Notes: generated from the letters alone by a model not told the origin. Shown: positions 50,164 through 62,688, numbered from the stretch's first letter. The stretch: DNA of 64,000 bases from Terana coerulea (GCA_024811115.1 JAKOGH010000307.1:62001-126000), one strand, 5' to 3'. Numbers and translations: made by a program.

Positions 50164-50953
50164 TTAGATGATGTCGATGACGGACGGCCATAACCTAGAC
50201 GACGGGCGACGGTGAACGAACGTGCAAGGCTTGCGAAGACAAAGGCGTACCCAAGGAATGCGACGAGTGTCTGAATCAGACCCATAAAGAACGGTATCCA
50301 CCTTGTTACCAGTTCGATGTCAGGAGACAGCTTCAATTAGCGACTGCGCTCGTGGACTCACGTAGACATGTTGTAGCGAGCCGCCTTGAACAGACCCGCC
50401 ATGATATAACCTATGAACGCAGAGCCCACGACAGCTCCACCAACAGCGCATACGGCAAACGTAAACGCAACCAGGAGAGCGAACGTGAGACGCGATCGAC
50501 GCTCGTTGTGTTTTGTCCTCGGTCTGCCATGCGTGGGATACGAGCCTTCTGGGCTGGGGCTCAGCGTACCCCTGAAAGCCCTCAGGGGATGGTCGCCGTA
50601 AGTTGGGACGGCAGAATAGCTCCTCGGTGTCAGAAAGAGGAAACGACGGATCCTCGAGTGCGTCGTGAACGTGAGGTTCAGAAAAGCGTAAAGACCGCAG
50701 AAGACGAAAGCCGGGGTGTAGAAGACGAGCGTCCAGTATAGCGTGAAGCGATATATGTCTGTAAACCCCTTTAGGCATAATCTCTGCGCAGGAGAGAACG
50801 ATGCGACGTACCATTGGCGTTGTAGAGGTAGCGTCCTTTAGGCTGGACGGCATCCCTGCCTGAAAATGGCACAATTTCGACAAGAAAGTTGTACAGTGAG
50901 GGCCAGGGCGGCGTAGACGCTTCAACTTCCATGCGCCTGAAGATGGTAGCCAC
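50164..50953 (-). CDS. Conserved fungal polytopic membrane protein
   Basis: Function unknown. The frame opens at 50953 (MATIFRRMEVEAS); the inner Met at 50932 is equally possible. Exon 1 ends YLYNAN, and GT..AG splicing continues DIYRFTLYWTLVFYTPAFVF, the first membrane helix pair. A Ser/Arg-rich loop follows, then AFTFAVCAVGGAVVGSAFIG and IPFFMGLIQTLVAFLG. The last intron (donor GTACGC about 50255, acceptor CTAG) joins LVAFLG to LWPSVIDII and TAA at 50166-50164; without that splice the frame runs into a basic tail. Three or four helices are predicted. It is convergent with the metal ATPase, 252 bases away, with nothing linking their roles. Confidence 0.72.
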
Positions 50954-52266
50954 CCTGTTGGTGGTCTATGAAGGTTTGGCGATTAGTCAAAGTGAGGGTG
51001 AAAGCAGAGATCCGAGCGACCGCTGTGGGCAACTGTGGGTGCGGTGATTGGGGTCTGGCTCACGACCCGGCGCCTCATGCCAATTCTGCCAGCTTGTTTC
51101 TGCCCTCCACCTACAGTACGTTCAAATCCGTGCTGACTCCTGGCCACTTCAGTTGTTCACGATGGGTCCATAGTACACTACTCTTTGGGCTATGAACAAT
51201 GCGAAAGCACTTTCAGGAACCCGTTCAACCTGCCATATCATACTTCAGCGGTATCGCCGTCGTTGCTCGCCAGGCAGTGGACGTGGCTGGACACAAGCAC
51301 CCGGGCGACGAGCTACGGATGCAAAGGATCTGGCTTTCGAAGAATATTCTCTTCCTCTAAGTGAGCAGAAGCTACTGAAATGGCTGCCTAGAGCAGAATT
51401 GAAAGGTAAAAAACCTCCACAGCTCTTCACAGACTCTGTGCCGCGGATTTGATACAGCGTTTGGTAGCTCGTTCATCCACTTGTGTCGTGAAATGCGTAA
51501 CACTGCGCAACATCTGAATGCTCCTTAGGCTGTGATAGACAGTGTTGACGACTCAGAGTAGGAACCACCGCCACGCGCTGTCTGGACCGCTCGATCACTC
51601 TCGGGCCGACCAAGAAGATGCCCAGAGTTTTGTTGGGGTCTGTTGGGGTACGTTCGATCCATCTCCCTCGGGCCGAAAATGAATATTTTAATCCCTATCC
51701 TAGCATCCTGCACCCTGGCATCGTCGGTGCTCCTTCCACTCCTGCGGAATCAATTATCGAGCACCGTATCTCTGGACTGTGCGCAGTGTTTTCTCCCAGT
51801 CGGGCCGAGTACCTCTCGGTTCTCGCTGAAGCCGCAGGATTCACATCTAATTTTCCGTCAACTTACTGGCAGCGCATGTCCAAGCGAGAGCAATTCGCCC
51901 CTGTCGACGGCGGTGAGGCCAACTTCCCCGCAGCTAAAACCTTCGGTACACATGGCGAGCAGGCTGCGCAATCTCCAGCTGTACAGCGTTGTGCATGCAT
52001 GGATGTTGTTCATGGCCCTGCCATCCGAACTGCGGATATGTTCCTGCTGTGATGCTATGTGCTTACAGGCGTGAAAGGGGTGGGACCAACGCACGAATAT
52101 CGGTCTGTTTGACGCGGGTCGTCTCCATGGGGCTCGGCCAACTCTCCGTAGAGAGCCGTGGTTTTTGTATAACTTCGAGTCGGACACTCCACTCAACGCT
52201 ATCCCCCTTCCCTTCGTCTGTAACTTTCCTTCCTATCTATCTTTCGCACATTCTCCTGAGGCCATA
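50954..52266. other. Intergenic region upstream of the first RTA1-like gene
   Basis: 1.3 kb with no recognised gene. A 54-codon plus-strand frame from 51199 (MRKHFQEPVQPAIS...) and a 144-codon frame at 51618-52052 show no motif; either could be a gene fragment. The last 100 bases before 52267 are pyrimidine-rich, as expected for a leader. Confidence 0.35.
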
Positions 52267-53653
52267 ATGCACGGTGCGTAGTCCCATCCTGTTCATGCCG
52301 AATTCTAGTCTTACGCCAACAACTCTTTCCAGCTCTAGCGACACGGGACACCATCCCGGACAATGTCAACCTTTACCACTATGTCCCTACGAAGAGCGTT
52401 TGCGTTATATTCGTCATCCTCTTCAGTATCTCGACAGGTACTGCTGCCCCCGATGACTGTACAGTTGCCTGATCATTGACGACGCGACATAGCTGGACAC
52501 CTTTACACGACCTTCAAATACCGTCTGTGGTGGATTCTGCCGACGATAGTCTTAGCTGGGCTTATGGAGTTGATCGGCTGGGTTGCACGCACGATATCAA
52601 GCGGTAATGCCACAGAGCGCATGCCCTACATTATACAGTGAGTAGCTACGCTCACTATACCGCTGTATTCATCACTAAAACTTCATCTCGGCCACAGGGC
52701 GACCCTGCTAGTCCTTGCTCCGACCCCGCTACTGGCCTCAGTCTTTATCATATTCTCGCGCTTGTCGCAGAAGATCGGTCCATGCTACAGCCGTCTGAGT
52801 CCACGCCTATGTATGTTTCTTCCGATATCGTTCTCTCTTTCGCTGCTGACGCATGCCTTCTTCCACAGACTCCAGAATTTTTTTGACTTGCGTACGTCCC
52901 CATTGTACAACTAACCAGCAAGATGAGCTGACCGCATCTTCAGGACATTGTTGCTCTCTTCATTCAAGGCGGTGGCGGTGGCATAGCATCCTCAGCCAGC
53001 ACTTCGGAGAAGCAGGAACTTGGAAGTCACATCATCTTGGGGGTATCATCTTCCAACTGAGTCAGTACCTTCACCGCTTGCTCGTTGATGTGGGCTCACA
53101 GGTCTCCATTAGTTGCCATGGGCGTCTTCATCGCTCTCGCAGCAGAATTCTTCTTCCGCTTCTTCGCGGACCGCCCAGCTCGTCATGACGCGACATATTA
53201 CAATGTTGGCAGGCCTTATCGGAGGATTCAGTGGACCAGCAACCTGAAGCTCATGTCGCTCGGTCTTTGCATAACCCTCGTCACACTCCTTGTACGGTAT
53301 GTGCGGTCTCTGTGGTCCTACTAGTGTCGACGTGCTAATCGATATCCTCAAAGTTCGGTCTACCGTATCGTTGAGTTCACCGACGGCTGGAACGGGCGGA
53401 TCATCTCGACTCAAATCTACTTCAGTGAGCATCCTGACCGTCGTCTTGAAGACCCGGCAACTAACGATCGTTTCTAGATATACTCGACGGCGCCATGATT
53501 GTCATTGCGATGTACTCGCTCAACATCTTCAACCCTGGCTTCTTGCTCTTCAGCAGCTCGCCTGACCCGGAGCCCATCGAAGACTCAAAAAGCGCATCGG
53601 GGGCGGGGGAATCCTTGACGGGGCTGCCCATGCGCCCCATGAGGGAGCCATAG
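52267..53653 (+). CDS. RTA1-like (lipid-translocating exporter family) membrane protein, copy 1
   Basis: Seven-helix protein of the fungal RTA1/RSB1 family; members are linked to resistance to azoles/aminocholesterol and long-chain base export, but the mechanism is unsettled. A two-codon first exon (ATG at 52267, MH) is spliced to ALATRDTIPDNVNLYHYVPT, then helix 1 (VCVIFVILFSIST). Conserved family segments follow: YRLWWILPTIVLAGLMELIG, then PTPLLASVFIIFSRLSQKIG, DIVALFIQGGGGGIASSAS, and near the end the ELVYRIVEFTDGW-like VYRIVEFTDGWNGRIIST and DGAMIVIAMYSLNIFNPG. It ends LPMRPMREP, TAG at 53651. At least seven short introns; the joins I checked keep frame. Its paralogue lies 2 kb downstream on the same strand. 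Confidence 0.88.
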
Positions 53654-55647
53654 ACATGGGAAGTGGGGAGACGCAAGGGGTCCTCTCTTATCCGCCGACA
53701 GCACATACAGTGGAGGGGGCGCGCGCAGTTGCCGAGCCGTGGACGTCAGCATTATGGACATTTTATTCTTACGCTTTCTTCATCTGGTGGTACGTGCGGG
53801 GACATCCTCGATAATTGCATATATATTCCTAGATAAATCCTCATTCTGCTACATGGTTGTGTCAATGTGATCTTACGTACTTCACACCCCAAGCGTAGCT
53901 GGTAGCTTGCAACGCAAACGTTCACGAAGCAGCTTTCCTGAAGGTAGACACTACGCTCGGTATATCCCCTCCTTCATCTTCTAGCAGAGCTTGCGTCGGA
54001 CCGAGGGGCGGCGTAGGGTCGCACGGTAGCAAGCCATGACGACGGAGAATGTTGAGCGAGAGCCGGCGCTTGTCTTCCTTCCACCAGCCCGAAACCAGAC
54101 GTAAGCGAACCAGCTCTTCGACGTCCCAATCGCATCGGCTCACAAACCTTTCCTGACTTTACGGATGGCTGCACCATTCGACGCCGCGGAAGTGCGTCCG
54201 TGTATCTCAGCACTGGTCCGACTCCATCCCAGAACCTCCCAGAACGCGGACCGCCCTGGTCGGGTGGTCGGGGTCCAAATGTTGCCATCACGCTAGCGTG
54301 GTGGAGATGTCACTGTGACATAGCGCTTAGGCAGCTTCCCTCGTTGAACTCGTTGCGTCCAAGCTCCTGCTAGCATCTCTGCATGGTCCTTTCACCGTGT
54401 CCCGAGTGCTCCTCACTTACACTGATGTCTTCATTGATTTGATCTTTCTGTTGGACGCGATATATATATAAGCTGTCGAACCGGGTTTTTTTTCGCAGTC
54501 GCCGTATGATGAGGTACCCTGCTTCAGTTGCTTTCGTGGTACTTATTCGCAGTTGCTGACTTTGAGAGATAGGGGAAAGTGTACACTCTGGTTTGACTAC
54601 GTCTTCGGCCAGCTATTGATGGATGGCTGTATGTGTCAGCTACTGCAAGTCGACGGCGCGTTGCTGCTGCGGGAGTCAGGTACGCGTTGCTAGAGCACCG
54701 CCACGAGAGCCGTCTACATGTTACCCCGGATATCGTCACCTCTTTGAGGGAGCGGGATAAGTATGTGTCTAGCAAATGACGGGGTACACTCTGGCGGAAT
54801 CAGTCATACTCACTGTCACAGACCGCCGAAAACAACATAACTTACTTGTTCCCCGCCGAACAACGTCGGAGTAGTATCGATCGAACCCAACATGTTGTTG
54901 ACTCCCACGAGCGAGGATCTGCTCAATCAAATCATCTCTGGGTCTATATGCGCTTGAGATGCCTAGAGTGCCGCAGCATGCTCTGTGGAGGGACGTTCGT
55001 TATCTAACGACGGTGAGTAGAGCCCGTCTTGTGGCGATGGAAAACATGCGCTGACATCTCCTTTGTGCTGCACTAGGCTGCACAGCCATTATGAGACGTA
55101 GGTGTGTTCCATGGCTTCCAATCACCGCATAGATCGCGAGAAAGGTGACGAACGACCCCGCAGCCTCAATCCCCTCTCGCCCATCAAATGAGAAATGAGG
55201 GGCTATGCGAGAGGTGCAGGCGCCCTACACGCTTGGCGTGGATCATGAAAGCAAAAGGTGGCTGCCAAGCTGTGTTATACGGTGTGAGAGCAGAATCGCT
55301 CATACATTGCGCGGTGGTTCAGCGTCTTTTGGCGTCCGTGAAAAGGTCGGCATTGCCGCCAGAAACGGATTCTACCCGCAAAAGCACCGCCACGACCTCG
55401 TTTCCGCACGTATATCGCTGAAATACTGCGGTCGCCGAATATGATCAACGTGCCCTGCATTGCGCCTTGCGACAACAGACGTGCCTGCCTGCGGTCGCCT
55501 GTGCAAATGCCTCTCCGTCGGTGTGTGCGCGGCAAGAGGCGATTCCCAAGGAGGCGCTGCGCAGAGACCTCGCGGCTTCAAATATCGTGGATTCGGTGCC
55601 TCTGAGATCCAGCACCTCCTCTTCTTTCTTTCCTTTCCACCTTCGTC
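53654..55647. other. Intergenic region between the RTA1-like paralogues
   Basis: 2 kb. On the minus strand, 54291-53922 gives two frames that could be joined near a GTTTGTGAG donor and end in RKAAS; this may be a small unrecognised gene but has no motif. A strong TATA-like run (TATATATATAAG) at 54461-54472 is followed by a short frame from 54505 (17 codons) that is not clearly a gene. The last 400 bases contain the copy 2 promoter. Confidence 0.3.
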
Positions 55648-57074
55648 ATGTCTTTGGCCAACACCACTGGTAAGTACACTCGTGCGCCTCCAACGTCCTC
55701 GGTCTCATAGCGATATTTCCTCAGCGCCGGCCGCTGCTTCCCAGTCGGTGCTCGCGGACCAGTCCCCCTATAACTACCTTCCTAGTGAGGGTGTCGCCAT
55801 CACGTTCGTCGTATTGTTCAGCATCTCGACGCGTAAGTCGCAAAGCAATCGAAGAGAATCCTCATTACTGATATCATTTGCAGTGGCGCACGTGTTTACC
55901 GCGTTCTGGTTCCGCCTGTGGTGGCTTCTGCCAACTGCTGCATTGGCGGGCGTCGGTGAGATTATCGGTTGGGCGGGTCGTCTCTGGTCGAGTATCAACG
56001 TTTTGAACGGCAACGCCTTCTTGACCCAGTCAGTGGTATCTTTTCCAGCTTATGGGGCTCACGCTGACCTCACGTCTCCAGAATCACCTGCACCATCATC
56101 TCTCCGACGCCTCTGCTTGCGGCTATTTTCATTATTTTCTCGCGGCTATCCCAGCGTATTGGCCCAAACTACGGTCGTCTCACCCCACGATGGTGTAAGT
56201 CTTGCGTTACCTCCATCTGTAACCATTTTAACCATAAGTTCAATACACAGACGCTCGTATCTTCCTGACCTGCGTGAGTAGCGGTCAGCTCGTAGCACCC
56301 CTCTTTCCTGACATGTTCCCAGGATATCATCGCGCTGGTCATCCAAGGAACTGGTGGAGGCATTGCTTCTTCGGCCAATACAGACTCGGCTCAGAATCTC
56401 GTATGTCTACGTCTCTCTGTCACTCTGAGCGAGTCGCTCAACGCAAGGCGTTCAGGGAAGCAACATCATGCTTGCTGGTATTGTCTTCCAGATGAGTAAG
56501 TCCGCGCGCAAGTGCAGGCCGTGTCTCCGCTGACCGTTCGCTCCAACAGTTGCGTTGATTGTTTTCATGTGCCTGGTTGCCGAATTCTTCTACCGCTTCG
56601 TCACCGATCGCCCCTACCGCCCCGCCACGGACAACAGCAGTATCTCTACGCTTTACGCGAAGCGTTCGTGGAGCTTGAAGTTGCAACTCATGTCGGCAGC
56701 ATTGGGCTTCGCCACGCTCGTCCTGTTCATACGGTATGTCGTCTACCGCCGCCGTCGTGTCCGCTTGTACTGACGTGCGCCCTCAGGTCTATCTACCGTA
56801 CTGCCGAGCTTGCCGACGGTTGGCACGGAAAGATCATCTCGACTCAAGTTCTCTTCAGTACGTTGAGCTCACTGTCCGCGAGCACCAGGATGCTGACGAA
56901 TTCTCACAGACGTTCTGGACGGCGCCATGGTCATCCTTGCCACCTACTCGCTCAACATCTTCAACCCCGGGCTACTTGCTGTTCACGCTGGAGGAAGAGG
57001 ACTACACCGAAACCAACAAGAACGCGTCCGGCACCATGGAGTCTCTGGCGATGCGACCTATGCAGAGCCAGTAG
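55648..57074 (+). CDS. RTA1-like membrane protein, copy 2
   Basis: Tandem paralogue of the gene at 52267. A short first exon (MSLANTT) is spliced to AAASQSVLADQSPYNYLPSE. Shared segments: FRLWWLLPTAALAGVGEIIG, TPLLAAIFIIFSRLSQRIG, DIIALVIQGTGGGIASSAN, SIYRTAELADGWHGKIISTQ and DGAMVILATYSLNIFNPG. After NPG the frame must lose one G in the GGG at 56969-56971 to read YLLFTLEEEDYTETNKNASG and the tail LAMRPMQSQ, which matches the MRPM tail of copy 1; TAG at 57072. In the literal frame the protein would instead end in an unrelated basic tail at 57113. Introns match those of copy 1 in position. Function as for copy 1. Confidence 0.88.
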
Positions 57075-57372
57075 TAGAGAAGGATCGTCGCCTGTCCCTA
57101 GGGACAGGCATGTGATATAGAGCGGCTGTGGCTAGCCCAGGTCTATGCTTGTGGTCTCGAATGATCTACTTAACGGACTTTGTTACGAATATGGACTATT
57201 ACTTGAATATCATGAGGTGCTTAATAGAAAACGCGACCCGTTTTGTGAAACAGCTCGCGTTAGCAGGTATTACCAGCGACGATCGACGCTGACAGCTTCC
57301 CACAGATGTCATTTACGTGGGCTCTAGATAAAGAAGCGTGGAATGTGAGTCCAAGATCTACTCACACCCACG

Positions 57373-57752
57373 ATGCTCCTCTCACAATACCTGCTAGCCT
57401 ACTCAGTGATTGCCGTAGCTGGTGCTACTGCACCCATCGCAGGCCACGAAGACTGCACCGTCTTTGTTCCAAGCCTTGGGGACGACCCTATCTTTCTTGC
57501 CGGGCAAGAGAATAGCATTGTATGGCGAGTATTTGGCCTCATTAGGTATCATGGGACCATACTCATGTACATTCTGTCAGGGATGTGTCTACCGTTCCGT
57601 CAGATGCATGTACTATCCCTTCATTCGAGTTCGACAGCGAGCACTCTGTCATCATCACGACGTTGGCCACCGACATCGACCCACATGCGGGTATGCTGGA
57701 GTTTACACTACCCGGAGTCTCGTCAGACCCTTATTTCTTCGTATGTGAGTGA
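57373..57752 (+). CDS. Possible small secreted protein
   Basis: Not recognised. The ATG at 57373 gives a good signal peptide (MLLSQYLLAYSVIAVAGATA, likely cut after ATA) followed by PIAGHEDCTVFVPSLGDDPI. A second open segment in another frame (57585-57752: VPSDACTIPSFEFDSEHSV, then ITTLATDIDPHAGMLEFTLP, and PYFFVCE, TGA) is best joined by one intron between about 57514 and 57580, but the exact sites are unclear because the candidate introns are short. The Cys pair count is low. A further exon after a GTATGT donor at 57741 is possible. There is a GT-to-AG context and coding-like composition, so a real gene is plausible. Confidence 0.4.
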
Positions 57753-59211
57753 AGTCTGTGCCTGAACGGATGCTTGAGATTCATGTTAATTGTATTGACT
57801 CGACTATGGCGAAGTCAACGCCGAAGATGGACGTCATGCTACACTCGCAGCAGTTACAAATAAATAATCTGGTCGCTCCAGTTCGCCGACCGCTGCAAAG
57901 ACGACGCACATTCGACCTTCGAAGTCATCGTCTCTCGTACTCAACCACGCCAGTCGATCAGCTACTATACAGCAGCTAAACGTGATACGTCTAAACGCGA
58001 TCGCCCATGGGAAGCTAAGAATAAACTTCCTAAGATCCGAGCAATTGAACGATAAGACCCTCGGCGGATGCCAGAAATGCCGCGTAAGATGTGACCCATT
58101 GTGAGACAATCACGTCCGGCGAGTGCTTGACTGCAGTAGTCCGTCCACAATGCATGGATCACGTATGCGCTCCCCTAGGCCTCGGCCAATCAGCGTTCAG
58201 TGGTGGTCACGAGAGCGATGAGCTGACCGAAGAAAAGGGGTCTTCGCCAAAATTTCCGCCGAGAATAAATGCGGTGGAAGGTGCGCCCCGACGATAACGT
58301 TGCGGAATGAACGACAGAGAGTCGAGAAGAGGTCGAGGTTTTCTCCATATTTGTGTCCGCCAAGCCTCGTGTGTTCAATCCGCGAGACTGCTATACAACG
58401 CTTAACCTAGATGGGACTGAAAAGTAAGGTGGAGATTGGGACAGCCGCGAGGAAATCTTCCATCTTGATTACGTGCAGGATGTGCGTGGTGGGATGCTTG
58501 CCTTATGTGAAGCAATGGTGCCATATTTATTTGGCGTCGACACCACCTTCCGGTACAACGGTAGCGGTGAACAAGCTCGACTTGGGCTACGAATGGCGGA
58601 TCGTCATAGAGTCGGCGCATGCATGTCTCCGCTATGCCTCACTTTGCTTCGACGGCCGACGCTATACGTCTTAGAGACGAGATCTCCGAAATGATTGCAT
58701 GTATGTATAAGCCTGTGTGATACAATCGTGACAGCATTTCGACGAAATTGGGAGGCACTTACCCAGTGACTCGCGCAGAAACGCTGACTGCGCGGTTCTC
58801 GAAGTGGGTTCTTCCGGAAGTTCACGAACTGTGGAGAAACAGTGCGTTCTGTGAGCACAGCGACGGTAGCCTGAGGTTTCGGAGGTTGGAGGAAAGTTGA
58901 GCTGAACGAGCTTTGCGCCTGCAGTGTCCGACCAAGAGATGTCAGAGACTCAGAGTCAGAGCAAGCAGACATACGCCAACGCCAAGGACAAGGTCGCACT
59001 TCGTGGCGCTCGGGAAGCTCGACCCTGGATCAATTGATGTGCGTAGTAGCGTCTATCAATGCGTCAGCAAACGCCCGTCAGATAGACGCCGCCGCCGATT
59101 GGCCGAATGCCCTGAGTACTCTACCCAAACTCTACCTTGACTTCAAACAGCCACTGCCTGCGCACTACCTGGGTCAAGGCACCCGTCCATCCCCCCTCTG
59201 CACGACTTGTA
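57753..59211. other. Intergenic region upstream of the Zn2Cys6 gene
   Basis: About 1.46 kb. Minus-strand frames at 58604-58999 and elsewhere are not supported by motifs or by splice-compatible neighbours. I see no gene. Confidence 0.35.
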
Positions 59212-62200
59212 ATGCCACCGGAGCCACGCAAACAGTCCCGCAAAGTCACCAGCGAGGAAGACGTAGAGGTAAAGCGGGCGAGAGGCGAGATATCTTGTGC
59301 CGAATGCCGACGGTATGTCTCACTACCCCGGTCTTGGCTTTCGTCCACACTGCTGACGGCATATATTTTGTGGCGCTGATGCAGCTTGAAGCTCAAGTGT
59401 GACAAGAAACTGCCATGCGGGTCGTGCGTCAGGAGAGGATGCACCACCATATGCCCAAATGGTGAGCGCAGTGATTGTGGGCGGGAGCCGCGTTGCTGAC
59501 GGTGAACGCAGGCAGCCTGTCGGCAGGACAAGGAACAAGGTCAGCACACCTGGACCTCTATTTTAACTCGCCGTCAATGTAATCCCCTGTCAGATTTGTC
59601 CTTGCAGACACCGAGCAGCTGCACAGGAAGATTGCTGAAATGAGCGAACGTATCCGCCAGCTAGAGGACGTGGTCGCAATCTTTCCAGGCCGGCATATCT
59701 ACCGAGCGACATTCGCTATTGCGCGACGAGTTGCTTACGATCAAATTCGGCCCCGAAGTCCGGCGTACAGTGGACGACGAATATACTCGCAATGCACTAT
59801 CTCAATCTATCGACGCTTTGGGCACGTTGACCATTGGAGACCATGGAGAAACGAAGTATATCGGTCGGTCTGGTGGTGCAGAGGTGTGTATTGAGCCTCT
59901 CTTCTCGTCTCCTCATTCTAACAAGTCATAGACGCTTTTCTTGGTACGCGACTTGTTGATATCGGCTTCAGACAGTCGTTCATGTGGATACTGCAGGCTG
60001 CGCCCATTCCCGGTGAAGAGGCAGCACCAAGTCTTCCTCCAGAAGTTGAAGACCTCGACCTCGACCTGCCCGACATCAACTCAGAGCTTCAATCCCTAGC
60101 GTTCAGTTTTCCATTCACACTGTCACCTGAGAATATGGACACCATCATGGACAAGCTCGAGTCATATCTTCCACCCCAACCACGCGCCTGGGCTCTTTGC
60201 GAGACGTATCTGGCGCAGTTCAGCTGGTGGTTCCGGCCGATCAAACGCGACGAACTCATCAACGAGATCCTCATTCCCATATACCGCACCCTCAACGACT
60301 CGACCAAGAAGACTTACCACCGCAAGGCCGACGCGGATGCAGCCCGCTGTCCCCATCTTCTCGCCACTTTGTTTCTCGTCCTCGCGGCCGGTGCCATCGT
60401 GGATCTCACGCTGCCGTCATGTAGCGCAGAGGCTGAGAAATACTACCGACTTGGGCGAGCGGCGCTGTCCCTGCGCTCGATATTCGATTCACCAGAGCTT
60501 GAGACCGTGCAGGCCGTGGGATTGATGGCCGGTTATCACAGTCTTTGCTCTTCCCGATATACCCTCGAAAGCGCTTGGTCCATCGGCGCGTTGGCGTCCA
60601 AGCTGGCTCAAAGCGTGCGTCCCCCTTACTTTTGGTGCCGCAATGGCTGATTTAATCTTTCTCGCCCGATTTTAGATTGGGCTTCGTACGTGATACATCC
60701 CTTCATTGTCTTGTGGTCGGCCGTTGGTTTACTAACTACCGCTGAATAGATCGCGATAGTGCAGCTTGGAAACTTGAAGATAAGATTGTGCAGCGCAGAA
60801 GGAACCTCTTCTGGGAGCTATTCATCCTTGAAATTATGCATGTACATTCACGTCTCCCGTCTGACATCCGGAAACAGCTCTCACCTGTGCGCATTCACAG
60901 TGCTTAGCTCTCGGACGTCCACCCAGTGTGGCCCTGGAGCATGTTGACTGCCAAATTCCTACAGACGAAGAATCATCAATAGGCGAGAATGGACATGTCT
61001 TCCCTGGGTGTAAGCTTCTTTCTGATTACAAGACGTTCCGCGGTTGACAAGAGCTCAGATTGGAAATGGAGGTTTTTGTTCTCGCAGCAAGTGTATTCGC
61101 ATGTCGTGGATGCATTGGTGAATGCCAAGGCCCCGACATACGAGACTGTTCTCGACCTCGACCGCAGGATTCGGCAGACCACCCTCCCGGCGGTCAGGCT
61201 ATACCTTACACCTGACGAGGACGATTACAGCAACCCTGGGCTCTGTATGAAAGGCTACCTAATGTCGCAGTATCGTTCGATAAGTAAGTATTTTTCCACT
61301 CAACGCCTTAGCTGAGTCTCACTTTTCTTTGAAAGCTATGATATATATTCACAGGTGTGCGAGGACCTCGTCGTGAACTTGAACACTATACTTAACACGC
61401 ACTACTCCAGGACCTTTCTTCGCTCAGGCACTGCTCGACCACCCAGACAACCCTCTCAGCAGTCCGTACGCGCCTTCCTTCCTAGCCAGCGAACAGGTGT
61501 GCCTCGGTCCTGATCAAGTCATTCATTCACTATTATGAACGATGTCCCGACCTGATTGGGCGTTTCTGGGGAATATGGACGCACGCATTCTCTGCTGCCG
61601 TGAGTTGTTTCACATGTCGACATATATCATATGGCGATAATTGGTTCCCACAGATCATTCTTGGCTCGACTGTCTACCGCTCGCCAAGCGTCAGCATGGC
61701 TGCAAGTGCGCTCGTGGAGTTAGAACTTGTCATAGAACTGTTTGGAAAGGGCGCCGCTCATTCGTTCAAGGCAAGGCAAGGCCACGTATGTTGTGCAATC
61801 CCTCTCTGCCCATCACTCGCTGACCACGAATATTATAGCGTATTTTGCGCGAGCTGAAGACCAAGGCCGACAGGGTGTACCAGCAATATCGCAATAGGCA
61901 TGCGAGCCCTGCGTTAGACATCCAGCTCAGCATCGGCCCAGAGGCTGAGATCTCCGCGTCCCGCCTCGCCATCTTCGGCGGCCAGACGCGCGTGATGTCG
62001 TCCAAGCTCCTCTCACGAAGGCGCGGAAACAGGCAGACGTCGCAGTCGAGCTGCGTCACCTCGCCGAGCTCCTCCTCGGCGGACTCGCCGCCGCGCGACG
62101 AGTCTCCGGGCCACAGCTCCGCTGCGTCCACCCCGAGTGACTCCGGCTCGGTCCCGCAATACGTGTCGGACGCACTGGCCCAGGTGCACCCGTCCCTTGT

Positions 62201-62688
62201 GGAGTATCTTTCGCTGTATCCCGCGTCGTCGTCCCTCGCCGTTGTCAACCCGCCGGACGTCCCGATGACAAACGGGTCATCGGCAGCCGTCGGCGGACAG
62301 ACGCCTACTCTGGACTTCACCTCGCCGATGACGAGCCCGACAGCCGGTGCAGCGGCCTACCCGCCCTACTACCCCGGCGTTCAACCACAAGCCCAGATGG
62401 GTCCGCAGATGATGGCAGGGTCCAATTCTGTAGGGCCGATGCCGAACTTCTTTGGTGTCGCCGACCCGAACCTCTCAGCCTTTGGCATGCCTGAGCTCGG
62501 GGTTCGCGGAGGACGTGATGATGACCGAGCACTGGATGAACCTGATGAAGGAGACGGGGATCTTGGATAGCAACGGGAACTATGCGACGGTGAATGGTAT
62601 GAATGGTGCTGGTGGTCAGCAGCAGCAGCAGCAGCAGCAGCCACAACCACAGCAAGGGCAGGGGATGTTTGGGCAGTCTCTCTTCTAA
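59212..62688 (+). CDS. Zn2Cys6 fungal-specific transcription factor
   Basis: DNA-binding regulator of the Gal4 type. The ATG at 59212 begins MPPEPRKQSRKVTSEEDVEV. The binuclear zinc cluster is split by an intron inside it: CAECRR, then LKLKCDKKLPCGSCVRRGC, all six Cys present. A coiled linker follows (EQLHRKIAEMSERIRQLEDV). The middle homology region (fungal_trans) runs from about 60160 to 61500, with YRLGRAALSLRSIFDSPELE, VGLMAGYHSLC, QSIGLHRDSAAWKLED and RRRNLFWELFILEIMHS. The C-terminus is Ser/Pro-rich (from 61990), then Met/Pro/Gly-rich and ends with a Gln run and GMFGQSLF, TAA at 62686. One extra base in GGGG at 62499-62502 shifts the frame before FAEDVMMTEHWMNLMKETG. Many short introns. 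Target genes are not known; the neighbouring RTA1 pair is one guess. Confidence 0.9.
62617..62640 (+). repeat. (CAG)8 microsatellite, coding Gln run
   Basis: Eight perfect CAG triplets in frame near the C-terminus of the Zn2Cys6 factor, followed by mixed Gln/Pro codons. Length variation would keep the frame. Confidence 0.9.
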
